From positions 2,418,001-2,482,000 of the forward strand of contig NZ_CP119108.1 of NCBI RefSeq assembly GCF_029094505.1: 64,000 bases of DNA, in the 5' to 3' direction. Each line of letters begins with the position of its first letter. Positions within the stretch are counted from its first letter, which is position 1. The position numbers were made by a program, and so were the translations under genes. The notes under the pieces are model-generated. The model saw only the letters and a list, made by a program, of their open reading frames with translations. It was not told the origin of the DNA and did not search any database. Positions 37,322-45,434 of the stretch are shown piece by piece. This stretch comes from Microbacterium horticulturae (lineage in GTDB: Bacteria > Actinomycetota > Actinomycetes > Actinomycetales > Microbacteriaceae).

Positions 37322-38458
37322 TCAGTCGGCGAAGAAGGCGGCCGCGGCGCGGGCGTCGTAGACGACATCGTCGAGGTCGTCGCCCACGGCGTTCACGTGC
37401 CCGACCTTGCGGCCGGGGCGCGGGTCTTTGCCATACGTGTGGATCTTGACGTCGGGGTGTTCGGCCATGACCTCGGCGAACCGCGCGTCGATCGAGCCCT
37501 CGGCGGGTCCGCCCAGGATGTTCACCATGACCGCCCACGGCTGGCGCGGCGCGGGGTCGCCCAGCGGCAGGTCGAGCACCGCGCGCAGGTGCTGCTCGAA
37601 CTGGCTGGTCACGGCGCCGTCCTGCGACCAGTGGCCGGAGTTGTGCGGGCGCATCGCCAGCTCGTTGACCAGCACGCGGTCATCGGTCGTCTCGAACATC
37701 TCGACCGCCAGCATCCCGGTCACCTCCAGGCCCGCGGCGATAGCGACGCCGACCTGCCCGGCGACCTCGGCCAGGCGCGTGCTGATGTGCGGTGCGGGCG
37801 CGATGACCTCGGCGCACACGCCGTCACGCTGCACGGTCTCGACGACCGGGTACGCCATGACCGGGCCGGAGGGGCGGCGGGCCACCTGCTGCGACAGCTC
37901 ACGGCGGAAGTCGACGAGCTCTTCAGCCAGCAGCGCCCCGCCGTGCGCGTCTTCGGCGAGGGCGGCGAACCAGTCCTCGGCCTCGGTCGCGACCGACACG
38001 ACGCGCACGCCCTTGCCGTCGTAACCGCCGCGCGGGGTCTTTACGACCGCGCGACCGCCGTGGTCGTCGAGGAACGCCTGCAGCTGCGCGACATCGGACA
38101 CGGCTGCCCAGTCGGGCTGCGGCATCCCGAGCTCGTCGAGCCGGGCGCGCATGGCGAGCTTGTCTTGCGCGTACTGCAGCGCGTCGGGACCCGGGTGCAC
38201 GGCCACCCCCGCATCGACGAGCGCACGCAGCACCGGCTGCGGCACGTGCTCATGGTCGAAGGTGACGACGTCGACGCCACGAGCGAAGTCGAGCACGGTC
38301 TGCTCATCGTGATAATCGCCGACGGCAGACGCCGCGAGTTTCGCCGCCATGCCCTCTTGCTCGGCGAGCACGCTCAGCTCGATGCCGATCTCGACCGCCG
38401 GGGCGATCATCATCCGGGCCAGCTGGCCGCCGCCCACCACTCCGACTCGCAGGGTCAT
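37322..38458 (-). CDS. purK: 5-(carboxyamino)imidazole ribonucleotide synthase
   Basis: 378 residues of the ATP-grasp superfamily. PurK makes N5-CAIR from AIR, ATP and bicarbonate, the substrate of PurE. It opens VGVVGGGQLARMMIAPA, then FDHEHVP, the ATP-grasp loop KTPRGGYDGKGVRV, EELVDFRREL and the magnesium site LVNELAMRPHNSGHWSQDGA (residues given up to 20). GGAAGGA five bases before ATG 38458 selects this start over an in-frame ATG at 38482. Order PH protein, purK, purE is the conserved actinobacterial arrangement. Confidence 0.95.
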   Translation of the reverse strand: MTLRVGVVGGGQLARMMIAPAVEIGIELSVLAEQEGMAAKLAASAVGDYHDEQTVLDFARGVDVVTFDHEHVPQPVLRALVDAGVAVHPGPDALQYAQDKLAMRARLDELGMPQPDWAAVSDVAQLQAFLDDHGGRAVVKTPRGGYDGKGVRVVSVATEAEDWFAALAEDAHGGALLAEELVDFRRELSQQVARRPSGPVMAYPVVETVQRDGVCAEVIAPAPHISTRLAEVAGQVGVAIAAGLEVTGMLAVEMFETTDDRVLVNELAMRPHNSGHWSQDGAVTSQFEQHLRAVLDLPLGDPAPRQPWAVMVNILGGPAEGSIDARFAEVMAEHPDVKIHTYGKDPRPGRKVGHVNAVGDDLDDVVYDARAAAAFFAD

Positions 38459-38504
38459 CCGCGTCCTTCCGTCGTGCTCCATTCTGCCGCACGCGGCGCG
38501 CGGG

Positions 38505-39041
38505 TCAGCCGGGCAGCTGGCTGTCGCGGTGCGCGAGGATCTGGTTCACCTCGACCTGGTCGACCAGCACCTCGTGCACGAGCGCCGGCCGCGGGATGTT
38601 GTGCAGCAGCAGCGGCGCCTCGATGCCGTTGGAGAGGACGAGTGTGCCCGTTCCCCACAGACGCTGCAGGATGCCGCGGCGCAGGGTGATCGTGTACCCG
38701 CGGGCGTGAGCGAGCTCACGCCGGTGCGTGACCATCACGCCGCGGCGTTCGATGACCCGCTCGGTGGTCAGCAGGTAGATGTGACCGCGCCACGCCGCGA
38801 ACGGCAGCACGACCAGCAGCAACACGATGACCGCCGCGGCGGCGATGAGCATCCAGTTCTCGAACGGCGAGGGCAGGTTGTCGTAGAAGTACCCGGTCGC
38901 GCCGGCCACCGCGATGAGCACGAGGGCCGACCAGATGAGACGCCGGGCGTGCGGCCGGATGCGCGCGATGCGCAGCTCGGGCGTCGGCATTCCCGGCGCC
39001 GGCGTGAGAGGCCGGCCCCCGATGCTCGTCGGCTGCGTCAT
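38505..39041 (-). CDS. PH-domain membrane protein (YdbT-like)
   Basis: 178 residues. Two membrane helices (about 35-75: LIWSALVLIAVAGATGYFY and a second, MLIAAAAVIVLLLVVLPFA) precede a bacterial PH domain with YLLTTERVIERRGVM and HARGYTITLRRGILQRLWGT. The family's function is not established; in mycobacteria the homologue lies at the same place between birA and purK. ATG 39041 has CAGAAT six bases upstream and GGGAG just before it, so either a leaderless or a short-leader start is possible. The longer open frame to 39170 enters a palindromic repeat and is rejected. Confidence 0.78.
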   Translation of the reverse strand: MTQPTSIGGRPLTPAPGMPTPELRIARIRPHARRLIWSALVLIAVAGATGYFYDNLPSPFENWMLIAAAAVIVLLLVVLPFAAWRGHIYLLTTERVIERRGVMVTHRRELAHARGYTITLRRGILQRLWGTGTLVLSNGIEAPLLLHNIPRPALVHEVLVDQVEVNQILAHRDSQLPG

Positions 39042-39114
39042 GCTCCCATTCTGACGGACACCGCCGACATCGCGGGTATCCGCGCCGCGCCGCATGACGC
39101 CCCGCGTCGCCCCG

Positions 39115-39189
39115 GCGGTGAGAGTGCAACTGGTGGACGAAGAAGCGGTTGCTTCCCTATCTCTCGGCAACCCACTGCACTCTCACCGC
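39115..39189. repeat. Dispersed palindromic repeat, copy A
   Basis: A 14-bp perfect inverted repeat (GCGGTGAGAGTGCA at 39115-39128 with its complement at 39176-39189) encloses 47 bases. The 69-bp core 39118-39186 (from GTGAGAG to CTCTCAC) matches the reverse complement of 42299-42367 at 56 of 69 positions by hand alignment. It lies in the gap upstream of the PH-domain gene. Confidence 0.75.
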
Positions 39190-39203
39190 ATGGCAGGCGC
39201 CGC

Positions 39204-39285
39204 CTGATCGCCGAGAGAACACCTGCGCGCCGAGGGAACGGGTATTACCCGCACCCTCGGTCGGCAGGTGTTCTCTCGCGGTCAG
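39204..39285. repeat. Long near-perfect palindrome (copy B) at the birA 3' end
   Basis: An 82-nt hairpin. A 15-bp perfect stem (39212-39226 with 39264-39278) is flanked by a further seven pairs (39204-39210 with 39279-39285, one G-T) and continued inward by CCGAGGG/CCCTCGG (39230-39236 with 39254-39260) and CGGGT/ACCCG with a 3-nt loop (39239-39251). It includes the birA stop codon and may act as a terminator. Its GAGAGAACA-x-CTG ends resemble those of copy C. Confidence 0.75.
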
Positions 39286-40082
39286 GGGCGGGATGCCGCA
39301 TCCGGCCGCACGTGCACGACATCGCCGGCCGACACGGCGGTCTCGTCGGCGCCGGCGGCGACGACCAGGCGGCCCTCGTCGTCCAGGCGCTGCGCGCGCC
39401 CGAGCAGCACCTCGCCGTTCGGCATCGACACGCGCACGTCCGACCCCAGGGTCAGGCAGAGCGCCTCGACCTCGCCGCGCACACCGGACGCGCCCGCTCC
39501 CCCGCGGGCGAGCGCAGACAGCTGCTCGTCGAGCGCCACGAGGTAATCGGCGATGAGCTGGTCTTCGTCCACCTCACGCTCCAGGGCCGCGAACGAGGTC
39601 GCCGTGGGCACGGGCAGGTCTTCGGCGCGCATCCGGGTGTTGACACCCGAGCCGATGACGACGGCGTCCGGTTCGCCGGGGACGACCGATGCGAGGATGC
39701 CGCAGATCTTTCCGCCGTCCACGAGCACGTCGTTGGGCCACTTCAGGCCGACGGTGTGGCCGGATCCTCGCAGCTGCGCACCCACCGCTCGCGTCATCGC
39801 GGCGCCGGCGGCCAGCGGCACCCACCCGCGCCGCTCGACCGGGATCCGCGGAATGCGCACCAGCACCGACACCGCCAGCGCCGCGCCTGCGGGGGTGGTC
39901 CAGGTGCGGTCGAGCCGCCCGCGCCCCGACCGCTGGTCGGCCGTCAGCAGCACCGCCAGGTGCGGCCAGCCCACGGGATCCGCCGCGGCCCCGGCCACGG
40001 CATCCGCATTCGTCGAGCCGGTGGATGCCACGACCCGCAGCCGCGGGGTCACACTGGCGATGCGCGGGTAGGCGTCAGTCAT
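39282..40082 (-). CDS. birA: Biotin--[acetyl-CoA-carboxylase] ligase
   Basis: 266 residues, class I (no N-terminal helix-turn-helix), so an enzyme and not a repressor. It attaches biotin to the BCCP domain of AccA3 encoded at 47613. Motifs: STGSTNADA, RSGRGRLDRTW for biotinyl-AMP, KWPNDVLVDGGKICGIL, and IGSGVN. ATG 40082 has TATCGT (40089-40094, minus strand) six bases upstream, so probably leaderless; the longer frame to 40124 is rejected. Divergent from accD, the conserved actinobacterial order. Confidence 0.93.
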   Translation of the reverse strand: MTDAYPRIASVTPRLRVVASTGSTNADAVAGAAADPVGWPHLAVLLTADQRSGRGRLDRTWTTPAGAALAVSVLVRIPRIPVERRGWVPLAAGAAMTRAVGAQLRGSGHTVGLKWPNDVLVDGGKICGILASVVPGEPDAVVIGSGVNTRMRAEDLPVPTATSFAALEREVDEDQLIADYLVALDEQLSALARGGAGASGVRGEVEALCLTLGSDVRVSMPNGEVLLGRAQRLDDEGRLVVAAGADETAVSAGDVVHVRPDAASRP

Positions 40083-40088
40083 GCCCCC

Positions 40089-40094
40089 ACGATA
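40089..40094 (-). promoter_or_regulatory. Candidate leaderless promoter -10 box for birA (TATCGT)
   Basis: On the minus strand TATCGT is followed by six G/C bases and then the birA ATG. Placement equals that of the other leaderless candidates in this window. Confidence 0.45.
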
Positions 40095-40194
40095 GGCCCG
40101 CGGCATCCACCACCCCGCGCGCACTGGTGTGAATCGACAGGGGATGCCGCAACCCGTTGTGCAGTGTCTCTCACAGATCCCGGGCGGCCGTCGT

Positions 40195-40200
40195 TAGGGT
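40195..40200 (+). promoter_or_regulatory. Candidate leaderless promoter -10 box for accD (TAGGGT)
   Basis: TAGGGT ends seven bases before GTG 40208. No ribosome site lies between, and an out-of-frame ATG at 40204 is not used. Confidence 0.5.
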
Positions 40201-40207
40201 GGAATGC

Positions 40208-41794
40208 GTGACCGAACCGGACCTGACCACGACCGCCGGAAAGATCGCCGACATGCGCGCCCGCTTCCAGGAAGCGGTCACCGATGCCGAGGCGAAGGCG
40301 CAGAGCAAGCAGCACGCCAAGGGCAAGAACACAGCCCGCGAGCGCATCGAGATGCTGCTCGACACCGGCTCGTTCACCGAGATCGACGAGTACGTGCGCC
40401 ACCGCACGACCACGTTCGGCATGGAGAAGGCACGTCCCTACGGCGACTCGGTCGTCACGGGGGTCGGCACGATCCACGGCCGCACGGTCGCTGTGTACGC
40501 GCAGGACTTCTCCACCTTCGGCGGGTCGTTGGGCGAGGTGTCGGGCGAGAAGATCATCAAGGTCATGGAGCTGGCGCTGCGCAACGGCGTGCCGATCATC
40601 GGCATTCTCGACTCGGGCGGCGCGCGCATCCAGGAGGGCGTCGTGGCCCTCGGCAAGTACGGTGAGATCTTCCGGCTGAACACCGCCGCGTCGGGCGTCA
40701 TCCCGCAGATCTCGATCATCATGGGGCCTGCCGCCGGTGGCGCCGTGTACGGGCCGGCCCTCACCGACTTCGTCATCATGGTCGACAAGACCAGCCAGAT
40801 GTTCGTGACCGGCCCCGACGTCATCAAGACCGTCACCGGCGAAGACGTCGGCATGGAGGAGCTCGGCGGCGCGTTCACGCACAACACCCGCTCGGGCGTC
40901 GCGCATTACCTCGCCGACGACGAGGACGACGCGATCGACTACGCGCGCACGATGCTCGGGTTCCTGCCCGACAACAACCTCGCCGAGGTGCCGGTGTACG
41001 AGAGCGGCTTCGAGTGGGAGACCACCGACGCCGACCGGTTCCTCAACACGATCATCCCCGACTCGCCTAACCAGCCGTACGACATGCACCAGGTGATCGC
41101 GCATGTCGTCGACGACGGCGAGTTCCTCGAAGTGCAGCCGCTGTTCGCCCCGAACATCACGATCGGCTTCGGCCGCGTCGAGGGCCGTTCGGTCGGCATC
41201 ATCGCGAACCAGCCCAACCAGATGGCCGGCACCCTCAACATCGACGCGGGTGAGAAGGCGAGCCGCTTCGTGCGGTTCTGCGACGCGTTCTCGATCCCGA
41301 TCGTCACGCTCGTCGACGTGCCCGGATACCTGCCCGGCACCGACCAGGAGTGGACCGGCGTGATCCGCCGCGGCGCGAAGCTGCTGTATGCGTACGCCGA
41401 GGCGACGGTGCCGCTGGTCACCGTCATCCTGCGCAAGGCATACGGCGGGGCTTACATCGTCATGGGATCGAAGCAGCTCGGTGCCGATGTCAACGTCGCG
41501 TGGCCGACCGCCGAGATCGCGGTGATGGGCGGGCAGGGCGCCGTCAACATCCTGTACCGCGGCGAGCTCAAGCGCGCCGAAGAGGCGGGTGAGGATGTCG
41601 CGGCCGTACGTGCGCGTCTGGCCAACGAGTACACCTACTCGGTGACCTCGCCGTTCCTGGCCGCCGAGCGCGGCGAGCTCGACAGCATCATCGAGCCTGC
41701 ACAGACCCGCGTGTTCATCGCGAAGTCGCTGCGCGCGCTCCGCGGCAAGCGCGTGACGCCGGCCGCGAAGAAGCACGGTAACATCCCGCTATGA
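40208..41794 (+). CDS. accD5: Acyl-CoA carboxylase beta (carboxyltransferase) subunit
   Basis: 528 residues. It transfers carboxyl from biotin to acetyl- or propionyl-CoA to give malonyl- or methylmalonyl-CoA for fatty acid synthesis. The propionyl-CoA carboxylase beta pattern is complete: [42 protein letters not shown], the [16 protein letters not shown] oxyanion region and [11 protein letters not shown] with [19 protein letters not shown] 40208 is supported by TAGGGT seven bases upstream. ATGA overlap with accE, its small partner. In M. tuberculosis the equivalent is accD5 (Rv3280). Which acyl-CoA is preferred cannot be read off. Confidence 0.94.
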   Translation: MTEPDLTTTAGKIADMRARFQEAVTDAEAKAQSKQHAKGKNTARERIEMLLDTGSFTEIDEYVRHRTTTFGMEKARPYGDSVVTGVGTIHGRTVAVYAQDFSTFGGSLGEVSGEKIIKVMELALRNGVPIIGILDSGGARIQEGVVALGKYGEIFRLNTAASGVIPQISIIMGPAAGGAVYGPALTDFVIMVDKTSQMFVTGPDVIKTVTGEDVGMEELGGAFTHNTRSGVAHYLADDEDDAIDYARTMLGFLPDNNLAEVPVYESGFEWETTDADRFLNTIIPDSPNQPYDMHQVIAHVVDDGEFLEVQPLFAPNITIGFGRVEGRSVGIIANQPNQMAGTLNIDAGEKASRFVRFCDAFSIPIVTLVDVPGYLPGTDQEWTGVIRRGAKLLYAYAEATVPLVTVILRKAYGGAYIVMGSKQLGADVNVAWPTAEIAVMGGQGAVNILYRGELKRAEEAGEDVAAVRARLANEYTYSVTSPFLAAERGELDSIIEPAQTRVFIAKSLRALRGKRVTPAAKKHGNIPL

Positions 41795-42021
41795 CCTCGG
41801 GGGACGTCACGGGCGCACCGCCGCAGATCGACGTGGTGCGTGGGAATCCGACCGACGTCGAACTCGCGGCGCTCATCGCCGTCGTGAGCGAGGCGTACGC
41901 GCGCGAGGAAGAGTCGGCCACCGCAACGGAGTGCGGTCGGCGCAGCCCCTGGGAGATCTCTTCGCGCAGCCTTCGCCGGCCGCTGCGCCGCGAGCTCGGC
42001 TGGCGCAACTTCACCGCCTGA
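41791..42021 (+). CDS. accE: Acyl-CoA carboxylase epsilon subunit
   Basis: 76 residues. Small actinobacterial epsilon subunit that stabilises the alpha-beta carboxylase complex and raises its activity. The N-terminal part [20 protein letters not shown] is the family hallmark, followed by a variable Glu/Arg-rich stretch and the C-terminal WRNFTA-type end. The ATG overlaps the accD stop (ATGA). A 416-nt noncoding stretch with a strong terminator follows. Confidence 0.9.
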   Translation: MTSGDVTGAPPQIDVVRGNPTDVELAALIAVVSEAYAREEESATATECGRRSPWEISSRSLRRPLRRELGWRNFTA

Positions 42022-42096
42022 CCGGCCGCAGATGCGGGGATCGTGTCCCCCAAAATACCTACAGACGGGCTCTTGCGGCTCACGCATACTGGATGT

Positions 42097-42231
42097 GCTG
42101 GAACGCTTCTGCGTTCGGCTGACCTGCTCATCCAGGGTAGATGAGCACAGGTTCGGCCACCGTGGACGGTTTTCGGGTAACTGTCCACACAGGAGAGGGG
42201 CGGGCGGCTTCGCCGCCCCTCTCCTTTCTCT
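42097..42231 (+). ncRNA. Candidate structured small RNA (or structured 3' UTR of accD-accE)
   Basis: No ORF fits here. The stretch is a row of stem-loops: 42101-42106 with 42111-42116 (6 bp, 4-nt loop); 42125-42131 with 42141-42147 (7 bp), extendable by ACCTG/CAGGT (42122-42126 with 42148-42152, competing); 42162-42171 with 42179-42188 (10 bp with one G-U); then the terminator at 42192-42231. A CATACT box at 42085-42090 would place the 5' end near 42097 and give an RNA of about 135 nt. It does not match any RNA family I recognise. A plain 3' UTR of the carboxylase mRNA is the alternative. Confidence 0.4.
42192..42231 (+). terminator. Strong Rho-independent terminator after accE
   Basis: A perfect 12-bp stem (42192-42203 with 42213-42224), 9-nt loop and the pyrimidine tail TTTCTCTT. 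The best terminator in the window. The orientation of the tail fits plus-strand transcription. Confidence 0.88.
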
Positions 42232-42298
42232 TGGCCCGCGCGCCTGGCCACGGCATCCACTCTCCTCGCTCCGGCATCCGCGCAGCACCTACCGATCG

Positions 42299-42367
42299 GT
42301 GAGGGAACAGCTGGCGGCCGAGAGATAGGGAAACAACCGCATCCTCGTCCATCAGTTGTTCTCTCAC
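42299..42367. repeat. Dispersed palindromic repeat, copy C
   Basis: A 69-bp imperfect palindrome: its first 19 bases pair with its last 19 with four mismatches. It is the reverse-complement homologue of copy A (39118-39186), about 81 percent identical by hand. Many differences between A and C fall in paired arm positions and keep pairing (for example TGCA/TGCA in A against AACA/TGTT in C). It lies between the accE terminator and the 3' end of the two-component locus. Confidence 0.75.
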
Positions 42368-42437
42368 TGTCTTGGGCGGCCCGGGGCGGGCGGGCGGAGA
42401 GCGCGCGCGGGCGGCTGAGAGGGCGGGATGCCGCGGC

Positions 42438-43502
42438 TCAGCCGCGCGCGGGGCGGACGATCTCGCGCCAGAGGTCCACGCTGTCTTCGTCGGGCAGCGA
42501 GCCGGCAGCCGAGCGTCCCACAACCGTGACCGCGATCTCGGGGTGCGTCGACGATCGGATGTACAGGCGCTGCGACACCGCGTCGTGCACGGCCGCGGCG
42601 AGCTCGGTGCGGATCCGCAGCAGCTCGTCGTCGCTCAGGCCCTCCAGCCCGCCCTCGTCGAGCACCGACACGGTCGCACCACGCCGGCGCGCGGCATCCA
42701 ACTCCGCCCGCACGCCGTCGTCGAGCAGCCGTGCGCCACGCAGTTCGTCGCGCAGCTGTCCCTCGGCGATGCGCGCCTCGGTGCGTTCGCGCTCGTCGAG
42801 CAGACCCGCCTGCTCGATCGCGCGCGAGAGGATGGGCCCGGCCACCGCGAGCGCCCGCTGCACCTGGATGCGGCGTTCCCGCTGCCGGCTCTGCTGCGCG
42901 GCCCGCCACGCCGAGGCGGCGCGCTGCAGCTCGGAGAGCCGTGCGGCATCGAGCGCCGCACGGTCCATCGACATGAGCAGCAGCTGCGAAGCCAGGACCC
43001 ACATCGCCGAGCCGATGAGGCCGAGCGTCAACGCCGGCAGCAGCCCCAGCCAGACGATGGTCGAGGCCGCGAGCAAGACGATGCCCGCCCACGCGACCCA
43101 CGGTCGCCGCCGCACCATCGTCACCATCATGAGCAGGCCGATGCCTCCCACGTACCAGGTGCCGAACGACGTCGTGCGTGACCCCGGCGCCAGCGCCGCG
43201 GCGGCGGCGTTCGGGATGACCGCTGCAGCGAGCAGCACGACGCCGCACACCCACACGGGCATCCGTGTCGGGCCGCGGCGCCCGGCGGTGAGCACGCCGT
43301 CGCTGAGCAGACCGCGCGCGGCCACCGGCCGCCCCTCGACGAACAGCGAGAACACGATGACCACGAAGTAGAGACCGGTCATCGCCAGCGCCAGCGCCGG
43401 ATGCTCGACGCGGCCGCCGGCCCACACCAGGCTGCGCGTCGCGAGATACACCGCGAACGCCGTGGCGAGCGCGGTGAGGATGCCGCGGACTGTCATCTTC
43501 AT
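42438..43502 (-). CDS. Membrane protein associated with a two-component system (histidine-kinase-like remnant)
   Basis: 354 residues. About six membrane helices fill residues 5-175. A long soluble helical region (about 180-300, Arg/Glu/Ala-rich, coiled-coil type) follows. Near the C-terminus AAVHDAVSQRLYIRSS resembles the His-Asp phosphoacceptor motif of NarL-type kinases, but no ATPase domain follows, so it cannot phosphorylate by itself. ATG 43502 overlaps the stop of the kinase gene before it (ATGA), which selects this start over 43517. It is co-translated with the kinase and may sense a signal or act as a partner. Function not established. Confidence 0.65.
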   Translation of the reverse strand: MKMTVRGILTALATAFAVYLATRSLVWAGGRVEHPALALAMTGLYFVVIVFSLFVEGRPVAARGLLSDGVLTAGRRGPTRMPVWVCGVVLLAAAVIPNAAAAALAPGSRTTSFGTWYVGGIGLLMMVTMVRRRPWVAWAGIVLLAASTIVWLGLLPALTLGLIGSAMWVLASQLLLMSMDRAALDAARLSELQRAASAWRAAQQSRQRERRIQVQRALAVAGPILSRAIEQAGLLDERERTEARIAEGQLRDELRGARLLDDGVRAELDAARRRGATVSVLDEGGLEGLSDDELLRIRTELAAAVHDAVSQRLYIRSSTHPEIAVTVVGRSAAGSLPDEDSVDLWREIVRPARG

Positions 43503-44746
43503 GCCGTGTCCGCCCATTCCATCGTGACCCGGGTGCCGCCGGAGCCCGACGAGATCCGGGCGCGGCCGCCCACGGCCGCCACACGCGCGTGGATCGACGC
43601 GCGGATCCCCAGTCGGTCGGCGGGCACGGCGTCGGGGTCGAAGCCGGCGCCGGAATCCGAGACACGCACGGTCACCCGCACCGGCTCGCGCTCACAGTGC
43701 ACGGCCACGCGCAGCCCTGCGCCGTCGGCATGCTGCACAGCGTTCGTGATCGCCTGGGTCGCCGCCAGGGCGAGTGCGCGTGCGACGACACCGGGTAGCC
43801 GGACGCCGTCGAGCTGCGACCGCTCGACGCGCAGGCCCGATCCGGTCTCGGCCGCCGACACCTCGATCTCGTGCGCGATGGTCTCCGCGTCGACAGGTGC
43901 CTCCGAGCCCATGCCCGCGTCCGACTCGGCATTGGCCAGGCGGGTCAGTGCTTCGCGGGCCATGCCGACCGCCAGCGTGCGCTCGCGGTCGGTATGGGCA
44001 CGCTCCACGGCGATGAGCGCAGCCAGCACGCTGTCGTGCATGAGCGCTCCCACGGCCACCCGCTCCTGCTCGGTGGCCTCCGCCGCTGCGGCGGCCGCAT
44101 ACGAAGACACCGCCTTCGCGCGGGCGGTGTCGACATTCGTGGCGACCGAGCGCAGCATCCACCCCAGTGCCACCAGGATGCCGCCGAGGATCAGTGCGAA
44201 CGACACGTCGAGCACGACCGGGATCGCGTAGCGGGGGTCGAAGCCTGCCTGGATCAGGCGGACCACCCCCCACAGCACCGGGATCACCACCGCGCAGACG
44301 ATCTGCCACACCAGCGGGAACGCGAGGACCGCGGCGACGGTGGCGACGTTCAGCAGGAAGAAGATCCACGGCTCGACCTCGGGCTCGCTGGGCACCCCGG
44401 CGGCCGCCACCGGCCAGATCACCAGCGCCGCCGTATAGATGACGACGAAGATGGCGGCCAGCGCGCGTTGGAACCGTCCGACCACGCACGCCATGAGCAT
44501 CAGCCCGAGCGGGAGGAAGACGATGAGCTCCATCGCCGGATGCCACTCCGACCGCTCCGCGGTGGTGTTCAGGGACGTGATCAGCCCCTGCACGCCGAGG
44601 ACGGCGCAGCCGACGGCGATGACGAGGGAGAGGATGCGCTCCACCCGGGTGCGGGTGAACGCTCCGACGCGCGCGACGCTCTCCGGCGAACGCGGAACGC
44701 GTCGCCACGCCGCATCGATCGCGGCCCTGTCGCTGTCAGCTGTCAC
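43499..44746 (-). CDS. Sensor histidine kinase (NarL/DesK type)
   Basis: 415 residues. Five to six membrane helices (residues 30-195) are followed by a helical stretch with the phosphoacceptor motif VGALMHDSVLAALIAVE and a HATPase_c domain: N box ATQAITNAVQHA and G1 box VSDSGAGFDPDAVP, then a G2-like GIRASIHARV with a final GGTRVTMEW. It would autophosphorylate on the His and pass phosphate to the response regulator encoded immediately before it, with which it overlaps by 11 bases. The signal is unknown; membrane-embedded sensing is suggested by the lack of a large outer loop. Confidence 0.85.
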   Translation of the reverse strand: MTADSDRAAIDAAWRRVPRSPESVARVGAFTRTRVERILSLVIAVGCAVLGVQGLITSLNTTAERSEWHPAMELIVFLPLGLMLMACVVGRFQRALAAIFVVIYTAALVIWPVAAAGVPSEPEVEPWIFFLLNVATVAAVLAFPLVWQIVCAVVIPVLWGVVRLIQAGFDPRYAIPVVLDVSFALILGGILVALGWMLRSVATNVDTARAKAVSSYAAAAAAEATEQERVAVGALMHDSVLAALIAVERAHTDRERTLAVGMAREALTRLANAESDAGMGSEAPVDAETIAHEIEVSAAETGSGLRVERSQLDGVRLPGVVARALALAATQAITNAVQHADGAGLRVAVHCEREPVRVTVRVSDSGAGFDPDAVPADRLGIRASIHARVAAVGGRARISSGSGGTRVTMEWADTA

Positions 44747-45398
44747 CGGCGTCTTCGATGGGGGTCAGGATGCCGTCTTCGACGGCTCGGCGTAGCAGGT
44801 CGACCTTCGTGGGGGCCGGTCGTCCGACGTCGACGTACTTGACGCGGACACGCGTGATGTTCTCTTTGGCCGTGGAGTAGGCGATGCCCAGCCGGTCGGC
44901 GACGATCTTCAGCGGCAGGCCCGTGGCGTACAGCCGCAGGACCTCGCGCTCGCGTGCCGACAGCTGCGCGTCAGCGAAGGCGCGGTCGCCGTCGACGGCG
45001 CTGGCCCATTCCACGTTGTTCAGCGGCTCGCCGCTGGCCACGGCCTGCACGGCCGAGATGACCTCGTCGATCGGCGATGACTTGCTGACGATGCCCGCAG
45101 CGCCCGCGGCGAGTGCCTCGCGCACCGCTGCGGGCCGGTCGGCGACGCTGTGGATGATGATGCTCGAGCCGTCGCTGACCAGCGCGTGCACGTTTTCGGT
45201 GACGGTGGTGCCGTCGCCGAGCGTCAAGTCGAGCACCACGACATCGGCGGGGGCGGCGCCCGTGCGGGCTCGCCACTCGAGGCAGGCCGTCACCGAACTG
45301 CCCGAGAAGACGACGTCCATGTCACCGGCCCGCGCGCATGCGGCCTCCAGGCCCAAGCGGACGGACTCGTGGTCGTCGATCAGGGCCACTCGCGTCAT
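44736..45398 (-). CDS. Response regulator, NarL/LuxR family
   Basis: 220 residues. The receiver domain has ALIDDHESVRLGLEA with the acidic pair Asp8-Asp9, the phosphoacceptor Asp57 in VVVLDLTL, and the Lys of GIVSKSSPIDEV. The C-terminal helix-turn-helix is LSAREREVLRLYATGLPLK followed by IVADRLGIAYSTAKENITRV. It controls transcription when phosphorylated by the kinase at 43499. TACCCT (45405-45410, minus strand) lies six bases before its ATG, so it is probably leaderless and the first gene of a three-gene operon. Target genes unknown. Confidence 0.9.
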   Translation of the reverse strand: MTRVALIDDHESVRLGLEAACARAGDMDVVFSGSSVTACLEWRARTGAAPADVVVLDLTLGDGTTVTENVHALVSDGSSIIIHSVADRPAAVREALAAGAAGIVSKSSPIDEVISAVQAVASGEPLNNVEWASAVDGDRAFADAQLSAREREVLRLYATGLPLKIVADRLGIAYSTAKENITRVRVKYVDVGRPAPTKVDLLRRAVEDGILTPIEDAGDS

Positions 45399-45404
45399 GC
45401 CATC

Positions 45405-45410
45405 AGGGTA
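45405..45410 (-). promoter_or_regulatory. Candidate leaderless promoter -10 box for the two-component operon (TACCCT)
   Basis: On the minus strand TACCCT is followed by six bases and the response-regulator ATG at 45398. No ribosome site lies between. Confidence 0.5.
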
Positions 45411-45434
45411 GCGCGACGCGCCGCGCCGGCAGGC

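Noticed and set aside
38349-40211. 620-residue plus-strand ORF
   Set aside because: Antisense to the PH-domain and birA genes and crossing two palindromic repeats; Arg/His-rich shadow composition.
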